A stretch of DNA of 64,000 nt from Cydia pomonella. Its lineage: Eukaryota; Arthropoda; Insecta; Lepidoptera; Tortricidae. The notes below the pieces were generated by a model. That model made no database searches and was not told the DNA's origin. It saw only the letters and a program-made list of their open reading frames with translations. Shown piece by piece: positions 10,101 through 22,100 of the stretch. Every line of letters starts with the position of its first letter. Position 1 is the stretch's first letter. The stretch spans positions 11,532,001 to 11,596,000 of the forward strand of contig NC_084711.1 in the NCBI RefSeq assembly GCF_033807575.1, written 5' to 3'. The position numbers and the translations under genes are program-made.

Positions 10101-13100
10101 TTCACCACACCAACTGGTAAAGGCCCTCTTGATTGCTCAAAAACGAATGAGAAAGTTGCATCCTATCCACATTTTTTTATACTACGTCGGTGGCAAACAA
10201 GCATACGGCCCACTTGGTGGTAAGCAGCATGTGGGGCAAAGTAATCATATGCACATTTTGAGTTGTTTCCTTATGTCAGGTAGTAGAATTGAATTTTAAA
10301 TGATGATTTAGAATTTTTTATTAGGTTCATTTGGATTTGTTTTTTTTGTATTTCATAGTTAGTATTTTCCTCGCGTTGGTGTAGTGAACATTTTTGTGTT
10401 TCACTCGGAAGCAAAGTTTGTTTTACCTCGTGCCTTGAAACCCTCGCAACGCTCAAGATTCCACTTCTTGAAACACCCGCCCGTGGTTTAATGTTGGAAT
10501 CTTTCGCTTGCTCGGGCTTAAAACAAATAACTAGTACTCATTTTTTTATATTCATACGTACAAGTGTTTTTACTAAACGTAAGAAACACATATTTCTGTA
10601 CCCCTAGTGTAAATTTGATCGACATCATAACGTGACGAACGCGTTTGCGTTAAGTCTCATTTTGTATAGGATTTTGAGTTTCCAAAACGTCCCGCTTGGC
10701 GCGCTCTTTCTAAATCCAATACAAAATGAGACTAAACGCAAACGCGTACGTCATGTTTTGAAATAGAATTTATTTACACTAGGGGTACAGTACCCCTAGT
10801 GTAAATATTTTCGACAGCGAAACGTGACGTACGCGTTTGCGTTAAGTGTCATTTTGTATGAGATTTTTGACTTTCCAAAACGTCCCGCTTGGCGCGCTGT
10901 TCAAAAACCCATACAAAATGAGACTTAACGCAAACGCGTACGTCACGTTTCGAAATCGAAATTATTTACACTAGGGGTACAGATCATGACTTATGAACAT
11001 ACTCCGCAACCGAGCCGGAAAATCTGTGGTACTTACTTCAGGGTTATCACTACTACGAACAAATAGGGAAGATGCGATCATGGCACTTCTGTGTTTAAGT
11101 GGCTAAAACATTACTAAAGAGAGACCCCTGCGACATTAATATATGGCATTTCATTGGCCATATAATAATATAATTTAGCTGTGTATTAATATTTTGGCGC
11201 CAAAACATGTATATTAGACCCAAATATAAGCATCCTATTACTAAAAAACCGGCAGAAAATTCAAGCACCCAAAAAAATAAATAAGGAAATTGAAATGATT
11301 GTCTGGCGTCTAAAATAATAGATTGGCACCTAATATTGTAAAGCGTATGATTTTTAATATTTGTTGTCATATAGTTGTAGTTGTTGCATAGCTATACATC
11401 AAATGTTATAAAAATATTTTCCATAATGTCAATATCCAGAGAGGAAAATGGGGACTGCATTTGTATGGCGAAGCGGCCGTCCCCTTTCCTATTAAGTTTT
11501 CTACCCATAGGTTCAACGTTTATACCACAACAATGACTCTTTTTTATATTAAAATGACAGCTTACTCGTAAGCAAAGATTGTCGATATACCAATTTTTAA
11601 TTTCTCATGCTCTGAAAATCGGTCGTTGTTGTTCTAAAAAGTGTGTAGAAAATGATACATTCTTTTTTTTACGGTAATCATTTAAGATGTTGGTTTAAAG
11701 TTGATTTGTTGTAAAATTTCCATTGTGGCAATTAACTCTTTATGCCATAAATAACGATAATTTTACCTTAATTGTTAATTGAATGAACCCGCAAGAAATA
11801 CTACTGAAGTTTATACTTAGCCGTATTTTTTTAAATGCACGTTTATTTCACTTTCCTCGTAATCGAAATGAAAAGTAGAGTGTTTAACTCCGTTTGTTAG
11901 TCGTATACCTCGAAATCAAAAATTCCTTGTAGCTTTTCACCTAATCGCGTTTCGCCGCGATCTCATAATTTCTGAACAGATTTTTTTTCTTGTAGTATGA
12001 TTTGTGGTCGCCAATTACAGTGGTGTATAAAATTCATAGTATATTTACTTCACTGCCTTTCTTCACTGTAGTCCCTTTTCACCTCGATACATATTTGTTT
12101 ATAATGCGTTATTACATATCGCGACATTTCCTTTAAGCACTATACCTCTATAGTTTTGTTTTGTAAATGCATTTCGCTCCTGGTTTTGAATGTGATATAT
12201 GTAACCTTAGAGGTAGATTTCCTAAATAACAAATTCTCCAAAGCTAGTTAATGTATGGCTGTAACAATGAGGTCAATAAGCGACCGTATTTTTATTATAT
12301 CCCAGTGATATAACCAATTTTTGTTACGATTAATACAATTCAGTACAACAATATGCGACCCAGGTAAAATGAAACAAAAAATTTTTGGTAATACATGCTA
12401 AATCAAAATTTGCTACTGTTGTAAGCATCTATTGCAAATATATGCGGCTAAATAAATAGGCTATTGAAAATACATGCTACATTAAAATTTGCTACTGTTG
12501 TAAAAATCTATTAAAAATATAGGCGAGTAACAAAATATACCACCGATATTACACGCTACAGCAAAATACGCTATCACGGTGAAACGCGAATAGGTGAGAA
12601 GCTACAAGGATTTTTTGATTTCGAGGTATACGACTAACAAACGTTTAACTCGCGTGAAAGGCACCATTTCTGAAAGATGCCTCTTATCCCTTGGTTAACA
12701 ATCTACTAGGTATGGTATAAATGTGTATTTACCTTAATTTGCTATCTAAATATTTTAACGTAACTTCATTTTTAAATAATTAGATAGTCGTATTCTTTTT
12801 AAAATGTGCTTCACAATTGGTCTCCAATATAATAGTTCAGTTGCCATATAAATAGTTGGTACTTGCCTTCAAATAAACAAAAGCTGTAACAGCATAAAAA
12901 TAATGCTCATATTGAAATATTTTGAGGCTCCACTTTTGTTGCCAAACTATTAATTTTAGTACTTATTTCTATTTTTTTAGCTACCGCAATTTTATTACTT
13001 AGTTGACCGGTTAAATACGTGCCTTAATATATTATGTATTAATTATTTACGAAATAAAGTTACGTGAAATGGAACGATTTTTGATCCACCTAACACCAAT

Positions 13101-16100
13101 CAGTGCTTCTGATAATGACATGACAACTATACACCCAATTTAGAGATGCAGTCATCCACTCATCATAGGCGCCATTGCGCCATCTGACGGTTTGGATCTT
13201 GGCGTTTGAGTTATGTTTGTGTTTATGACGTAAATCGTTCTCAGGGTTTAGATAATACAACTGTTATTTTTGTATTAATTAAACTATACAAAGAATATTT
13301 TTATTACCCTAAAAAAATGAGTTCATAAACAAAATGACAGACACATTGAAACGAATTTAATATTGACATTGACATGTTAATTAATTTTCATAGATAGCAA
13401 ATTAAACCAGAAGCCAGGTTATATCAGAAGAGGGTCAATAAAGTTCTCATTCAATTTTATGAATCCTACGTACAATAAAGTTTCAGCAAAATGGTTCGTC
13501 ACAATCGCCAACCCTAACGTAAAACTGTCATCTGCCACGGTTTTGCTTTCTCCGTTGCGAGGTATGCTTATGAATCATCCTGTAATCTACAAATATGGTA
13601 AGGAAAATCTTAGTGCTAGCAAGAATTTAAAATTTAAAAAAATTTACTTTCCGTTATATATCGCGTATAATTATTATAATTAATTTAAAATGCCCATTCC
13701 ATCAGCCCTGGTAGGCACGGTTAAACTAAGTAAAAAATGGGAAAGGCTGACTTTTAAATTAAATAAACACGACATAATCTGTTTGATTTAATGACGAGCA
13801 AGTATCTGATCAATTCGAACGTACTGCCATCAGAATTATATTTGAATGATGTAATTTAGTCATCGTGCGCGTCGCTCGCGCCAATACATGTACGGGCTAG
13901 CAAAATGCACCGTATCTGAATGAGTTCATTTAGATGTCATTCTGATATCAGTGAATGTTCGAAATAGCTGTATGAAGCACGAGTTTAATGTCTCCGGTTA
14001 AGCTGAGGTGACCATGTTTTTGTATCTTCTGCTCTACATGTCACATTTCTAAAACGATTCGATTCTGGCCGCGTAGCCAACGTTACAATAGTAGTCATCT
14101 CTCTCTATCACTCTTCCAAATTAGTGCGACTGTGACAGTTGCGTTTCGTTCGTGCCGCGTAGCCAACGTTACAATCGTTAACCTTTTGAACGCCACGCCT
14201 ATCGTACGCGGCGCGTAATCGTGAACCTTACGTATGAAGGTTGATATTGGGCTGTAGCCGCGCGCGTCATATGACGTCTTTGGCGGTCAAAAGGTTAACG
14301 CTCCGTAGCGTAGCGTAGTCATCTCTCTCTATCACTCTTCCAAATTAGTGCGACTGTGACAGTTGCGTTTCGTTCGCCACGGAGCGTGAACGAGCCAATG
14401 GGGGTTCGCGAGGACTACAGCTCAAAATTCAAAAGTTTATTCTGCAAGTAGGCCTCAAGGGCTCTTTTACAAGTCAATACAACATTTATTGATGTTACTA
14501 TAAATGTTGTTTTAACTTGTATTTATAGTGACATGAAAAATACATAACAACATTTATAAATACAACAGCCAATACCTGGTTAAACATTACATTATAATAA
14601 TCTTAAAATAAATAATATAAAAATAATAGCAATACCTATAGCTCATATAGCTATAGTCCGTGAAAAATGATATTCGGCTTTGGTATAACACGCAAAGAGA
14701 ATAGCCGTGATTTTTGGTCTTCAATTATATTAGTACGGTCGCCAAGCCGCTCCGAGGCCAGATTTAATTGACTCAGCTCGGCCTTACCCACAACCGGTAT
14801 CAATGTGTTCGGACAGTTCTCCTGATCACCGTACATGCGGTAGTAAAGCGGAAAAATGGTGGAGGGGATAGTAATGACGTCACAAAGATGGCGGCCGGAC
14901 CTATTCTTTTTGGCGGTGTATCTCGAAAACCACTTAACCGATTTTAATCATCGAGGTGTCAAATAATAGCTTATATTATGGAGATTATTTCCTTTTCTAC
15001 AAACATTTACGTGAAACCTATAGGAAAAAAAATAATCACAAAAAACAGTTTTTTTATAAAATTATTATTTTTTATTTTGTAAAAATCTCCGTAAATATTA
15101 GCATTTCGCAAATTTTGTTTAATATAAAACATATTGCTTCATTATCAAGGAATATAATGAGCCTTAAAACATACAGATCGAGTAATAAACAATGAAGCTA
15201 CACTCATTTATTTGCGCATGGGTAATGATAACTGGCTTTTACCGGTCGAAACTGTGGTGACTGTTACGATACGTATTGAATGGAATTTATAGAGTATCGG
15301 TTTTAATTACTGAAATTATAATTAAAATTATAAAAACCAGACACAATAATGTTACCTTACTTCGACGTTTAGTCTCTTTTTTCGTCTTAATCATAGGTAG
15401 GTACATATTTCTTTTTACTTAAAAATTTTATACAGGGTGAACTTTTAACCACCAGTCATACTCTGCGCAGCGACTTTATAGGTCATACTTAACAACTTTT
15501 ACTATGGGACCAATTCCGAAATCGCGAAAAAAATTTTGACTGTCCCATATAAAGGTGCGACCAACTTTACCAGACCAACACTTTTCCAAACTGAGCTACA
15601 GCTGTCCGATGAAGTTAAGTACTTAGGACTAACTCTCGACAATAAACTCAATTGGAACAACCACATCAACAAACTGATAGACAAGGCGGGAGTTGTCTTC
15701 TGGCAGTGCAGAAGGATGATTGGTAAGAGGTGGGGACTCAACCCGAAAATTACCCTCTGGCTCTATAAGACGATAATCCGCCCCTTACTCTGTTATGGTG
15801 CTCTGGTTTGGTGCCCAAGAACAAACCTAGGCAACGTACGAGACAAACTACAAAGACTTCAAAGGCTCGCATGCGCGGTCACCACTGGCTGCACGAGGTC
15901 TACCCCGACTGCAGCCATGGAGGTCATGCTAAACCTTCCACCGCTGCACCTACACATACAGCAAGAGGCCAGTCTCTCAGCGGTAAGGTTGCGAACCCTC
16001 AAGATATGGTCTAACATCACAGGAGCTCTTCACACAAAATGCCTGGAAAAGGTGTATGACGAATTTCCAGTGCTTAGGTCAGGCACGGACCGGATTCACA

Positions 16101-19100
16101 AACAAGCTATCTTCGATAAAAGGTACAAAATACAGTTATATGAGGACGACAATCATGAAGGACTCAATCCCCGGGAGCTGAGAATCTTCACTGATGGGTC
16201 CAAAACAGACAGCGGATTGGGCTCTGGAACCTTCTCAGAAGACCTGAACATGTCGATCACCACTCCGCTAGGAGCCCATAACTCGGTATTCCAAGCTGAG
16301 TGCATGGGCATCATAAACGCGGCGGCTGCCATCACTGCAAGGAAGGTAGTAGGATCCTCCATCCGCATACTCTCCGACAGTAGAGCAGTCTTAATGGCTC
16401 TAAATAGCCATATAGTTACATCCAAACTTATACACGAATGCCACGAACGACTAATGGAGGTATGTCATAATAACAAGATCACCCTACAATGGATCAAGGG
16501 ACACAGTGGATCCCGAGGTAACGATGCTGCGGACGAGCTTGCCAGGCAAGGATCGAATGCGGGGGCGATTGGTCCGGAACCGATTCTTCCGATACCATTT
16601 AGCAAGGTACGCTCAATGCTGCTGGCACGTACAGGGAAACTACACACAGAACACTGGCTGAACCAGACTGGATGCAGACAGGCAAAAGAAGCCATGCCTG
16701 GCATCAACGGAAAACTCACAAGGGCGCTCCTGCAACTAGGGAAGGTCCGACTGAGTATGGTAACCAGTGTCATAACAGGTCATGGACTATTTAACAAACA
16801 TCTTTTCACAACAGGTGTCACAGACAGTCCCCTGTGCCGAGGTTGCATGGAGACAGAAGAAACAGCCTCTCACGTGGTGCTGGAATGCAGCGGAGTGACT
16901 CCATACAGGGCTAAACATCTCGGATCTCCGAGAGACCTCCCCGAGGTCCTACTCAACATCAAAGGTTTGATAGGATTCCTCGAGGAGCTGGGCTGGCAGG
17001 ACTAGCCCACCCCCAACATATCACGCAAAATAGGCGCAAGTCGTCGAGTTGCGGAAAAATCGCCCGAATACAATACAATACAATACAATACAATACAAGG
17101 TGCGACCAGACCGCAGCTTAAAAAACGGTCACGATACGGAATCGCAGTGACGCGTCGTATGCGTACCGTTTTTGACGCATGCTCCCCACACCGCTGTTTA
17201 AAAAACGGTGACGGTACGGAATCGCAGTGACGTGCTTCACGCGAATCTTTTTTGTTCGCAAAACAGTTGCGTCTTTTACGTCACGATCGACTCCCGCATC
17301 GGCAAAGCGGCCACTACGTTCGGAAGACTCCGTGCAAGGGCTTGGGACAACAAACATCTTACGGTAAAAACGAAAATGCTTATTTACCAAGCGTGTGTCC
17401 TAAGCACTCTTCTGTATGGAGCGGAATCCTGGACAACTTACGCAAAACAAGAACGCTTGCTGAACTCCTTTCATATGCGCTGTCTGCGGAGCATACTTGG
17501 CTTCACATGGAAGGATCGCGTGACAAATGAGTCTGTTCTAAGCGAGGCACAGCTCCATAGTATCACAGCCATACTAAAGAAGAGACGACTGAGGTGGCTT
17601 GGGCATGTGTATCGAATGGAACGGACTCGTTTGCCACGTCAAATCCTGCTAGGGGAGGTTGCAGACGCAAAAAGACTGGTCGGGCGGCCAATGCTGCGCT
17701 TCAAAGATTGCGTCAAGCGTGATATGGTTACTTTTAATATCACATGTAACCAATGGCAAAAACTGGCCGAAGACCGACCCGTATGGCGTCGTGCTATTCA
17801 CGATGGTCAGGCCACACACGACGATGCCTGGTTTACCTCTTTAAGAGAGAAACGTATGAGGCGCCACGAGCAGGCCTCCAACCCTCGCCCACCTGGGCAA
17901 GCATACACCTGCCGCGTGTGTGGACGTGGGATCCTCTCTCGCATAGGGCTATACAGCCACGAACGCAAGTGTCGTTACCAGGATGCTGCTTAAAACATCT
18001 CACGCAGATGAAAAGGCCTATTATATATAATTTACGGTGCGTCAGCTTATTTTAAGCAGCGGTGTGGCGAGCATGCGTCATGGACCCGGGTACGTCCTTA
18101 AACTACGTCCAAAAGAGAGGTATGGGCATTGTGAATGTCATCTCGCTTTGTGTGGTAGGGCACAGCCAGTAGATGTCATTCCAGATCCAAATTGTCTTGC
18201 GTGATTCGGCATTGGTCCCATAATAAAAGTTGTTCAGTATGACCTGTAAAGTCACTGCGCAGAGTATGGCTGGTGGTTAAAATTTCATCTTATACCTATA
18301 TTCGACACAAGTAGTAAGTACTTACAGACCAACTATGATACACATTTTGCACATTTCAATAAATTAATACCTGATTTAAAAAATAAAACAAAAATAACAA
18401 ATAGCATGTTATTTAATTCAGTAATCACTAATCAGTTTTAAACAATGAACATCATACTTTTAGATTAGACAACAAAATGTATATTTATCTTTATACTGTG
18501 TTTCGACTTGAAAGATTTTACTACTTTAAAACATAAGACAAACCTACCAACCAAATGTATAAAAAAAAATGTTTTTTGTGATTATTATTTTCCTATAGGT
18601 TTCACGTAAATGTTTGTAAAAAGGAAATAATCTCCATAATATAAGCTATTAGTTGACACCTCGATGAATACAATCGGTTAAGTGGTTTTCGAGATACACC
18701 GCCAAAAAGAATAGGTCCGGACGCCATCTTTGTGACGTCATTACTATCCCCTCCCACCATTTTTCCGCTTTACTACCGCATGTACGGTGATCAGGAGAAA
18801 CGCCCGAACACATTGATACCGGTTGTGGGTAAGGCCGAGCTGAGTCAATTAAATCTGGCCTCGGAGCGGCTTGGGGACTACTAATAGTAAAAGTTGTTCA
18901 GTATGACCTATAAAGTCGCTGCGCAGAGTATGACTGGTGGTTAAAAGTTCACCCTGTATAAATTTTTTAAGTAAAAAGAAATATGTACCTACCTATGATT
19001 AAGACGAAAAAAGAGACGAGAAGTAAGGTAACATTATTGTGTCTGGTTTTTATAATTTTAATTATAATTTCAGTAATTAAAACCGATACTCTATAAATTC

Positions 19101-22100
19101 CATTCAATACGTATCGTAACAGTCACCACAGTTTCGACCGGTAAAAGCCAGTTATCGTTACCCATGCGCAAATAAATGAGTGTAGCTTCATTGTTTATTA
19201 CTCGATCTGTATGTTTTAAGGCTCATTATATTCCTTGATAATGAAGCAATATGTTTTATATTAAACAAAATTTGCGAAATGCTAATATTTACGGAGATTT
19301 TTACAAAATAAAAAATAATAATTTTATAAAAAAACTGTTTTTTGTGATTATTTTTTTTCCTATAGGTTTCACGTAAATGTTTGTAGAAAAGGAAATAATC
19401 TCCATAATATAAGCTATTATTTGATACCTCGATGATTAAAATCGGTTAAGTGGTTTTCGAGATACACCGCCAAAAAGAATAGGTCCGGCCGCCATCTTTG
19501 TGACGTCATTACTATCCCCTCCACCATTTTTCCGCTTTACTACCGCATGTACGGTGATCAGGAGAACTGTCCGAACACATTGATACCGGTTGTGGGTAAG
19601 GCCGAGCCGAGTCAATTAAATCGTGTTTCTAGAGGGCTTTTGAGATTTGGCGACCGTACTATATAGAGCTGTAAATACCCCCAATACATATTGTTAGTTA
19701 CATATTTTACGGAAACTGATTTTCATGGGAATGAATTGAATTTATGTATCGTTACACGGCCCTACTAGACCAAATAGCGCTATCCCAAAATAAAATGTAT
19801 TGCTAACATATGAGTACTTTAGTCTTTATAGCGGGTAGTTCTATTTTTAAAATAATTTGTTATTAAGATAGCGTTATTTGCCTTAGGAGGGCAGTACAGG
19901 TGAAGGTACTTTAAATCGTTTTACCTTTTATAACACATTGAACAAGCGGATTTCCGGTATATCCAGACATGCACGTACAGGTAGGTGAATGGTTGACTGT
20001 TCTACATTCAGCGTTTACTCCACATGCTCCTGGGCATGGATCTTTACATCTGTTGTTTGAGCAAGCTTTGTTCCGATCACAATCGGAATTAGAAACGCAT
20101 TCTGGCCGACAACCAGTGTACGGATCTCCGAAATATTCTGGCAAGCAAGAACAAGATCCAACTCCATTCCGTTCTTTACATAATGCATTCGCCCCACATG
20201 GTGAAGGATTGCAGGGATTTGGCAAAGGTTCAGGTGGATCTGTAATAACCATATCGTACATTATCCTTTATGAGTTACGTAACTCAGAGTACTGAAATTA
20301 ACACATTTTATGCATCTAAAAACTTACACTCAACTCGAGAACATCCACTGAAAGGATCACCTGTGTAACCTGATATACAATTACATAATGCTACATGATT
20401 GGCTACGGAACAGTCCGCGTTCAAACCACATGAGCCCGGACAAGGATCTATACACCGCTCGTTTTGGCATGCAAGATTACCAGGGCATTCCGCATTGATA
20501 GAACATTCCGGTCTACAATTAGGTGCAATACCAATATAGTTTGGTAAGCATGAACATGCAGGCGCTTCTCCCACTACTTTACATTGAGAATAAGGACCAC
20601 ACGGTGATGGTACGCATGGATTTCCTTTAGGCCCCTCAAACATAGGTTCTAAGAAAGAAAACAAAAGATTAAGTGATACATCATATAAGATAGAAACAGA
20701 AAAGTCGATATATACAGTAAAAAGGATAGCATGCAAAAGTACAGTAAGTTATATGTTGAATGAAAAACTGAAAAACTCTTGTCTATTGACAAGTTAAAAT
20801 AAAACTTTTAACGTTTTTAAACATATTTTATTGTTTGATACTCTCTTACTTGGTTCTAACTGGCAAGAGGTGAATGGATCACCAGTGTATCCAGCTTTAC
20901 ACGTGCAAATAGGATTATGATTAATAACTTGACATCTAGCGTTTATGCCACAAGTTCCTGGACATGGATCTTTACACTTCTGTTGAATGCATGCTTGATG
21001 CTGAGGACAATCTGTACTAGATACGCATTCTGGCCTGCATGTGGGCGGCGACCCAACATAGCCCTCTTGACATGAACACACGCCATGACCATCGACCACC
21101 TTGCAGTGGCTGTATGCTCCACAAGGGGAAGGCATGCATGGATTTAAATCGGAAGTTGTCGCTGCAATAAGTACTTTATTGAATTACTATTGAAAATAGT
21201 TATGATATAAAGTATAAATTCTTGAATGAGTTGTATATGTATACTAACGTATTAGTCGAGGATGACAGGAAACAACGGGATTGCCTTCATAACCCTCTAG
21301 GCATAAACATACGGGATTATGATGGGCAACTGTACATTGCGCATTAATGCCACAGGCTCCTTGGCATGGATCCGTACATTTATTATTCGAACAGGCCTTA
21401 TCCCATGGACAATCATTATTTGTCACACATTCTGGTCGACACCCGAGATATGGATCTCCGAAATACCCAGGAGAACATGTACATGCTCCAGCAGAATTTC
21501 TTTCTGTACACACAGCATTAGGGCCGCAGGGCGACTGAGAACATGGGTTTGTTTCCTCTTCGCTGGCCACAATAACTGAATATGTAATAATTTTTGATAT
21601 TAACATTGATAATAATAATATGTAGTATTATATTTAACCCAGAGAAATGATGATTCTTACCGAAAAAGTGGCAACCACCATAAGGATCACCAGTGTAACC
21701 CTCCCAACAATGGCAAACAGCCTTGTGGTTTATTACAACACATTCTGCATTCGTGCCACAAGAGCCCGCACATGGATTGATACATTTTTCCCGAACACAC
21801 GCGAGGTTACTAGGACACTCTTCATCGTATATACATTCAGGTCGGCAATTAGGTGCTCTACCGATGTATCCTTGCAGACAAGAACACGCAGGCGTTTCTC
21901 CTATCACACGACACTGGGAATTCGGTCCGCAAGGAGAAGGCACACAGGGATTTCCCAGCGGTCTTGGTTGTGATACTAAAAAAAATATTCTTATTTATTT
22001 TAATAATTTCGTTTAGCTATTATTTCATTAGTTTAGGCACGGTTTAGTTATCTTTATTTATATTGGCCGTATCTTTATTTTTAGTGGTTAATTGTTACCT

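Larger units (their letters stand above)
9668..19924 (-). other. dp: 10.3-kb dumpy intron packed with mobile elements
   Basis: The intron separates exons 45 and 46, whose phases match (1). Other introns in this part of the gene are 70-750 bases, so this one has been expanded by insertions listed separately. At 9741 it carries ACAGGGTGATTTTTAAGTCG, an ACAGGGTG-type end also seen at 15434 and 18956. Around 10183-10231 is a short repeat (TACGTCGGTGGCAAACAAGC) that I recognise as common in lepidopteran genomes. I see nothing definable at 11000-11880 and 12660-14090. Confidence 0.75.

Noticed and set aside
13459..13683. Isolated 74-codon + strand open frame in the large intron.
   Set aside because: No recognisable domain, AT-rich, no splice or promoter context, and surrounded by repeats.
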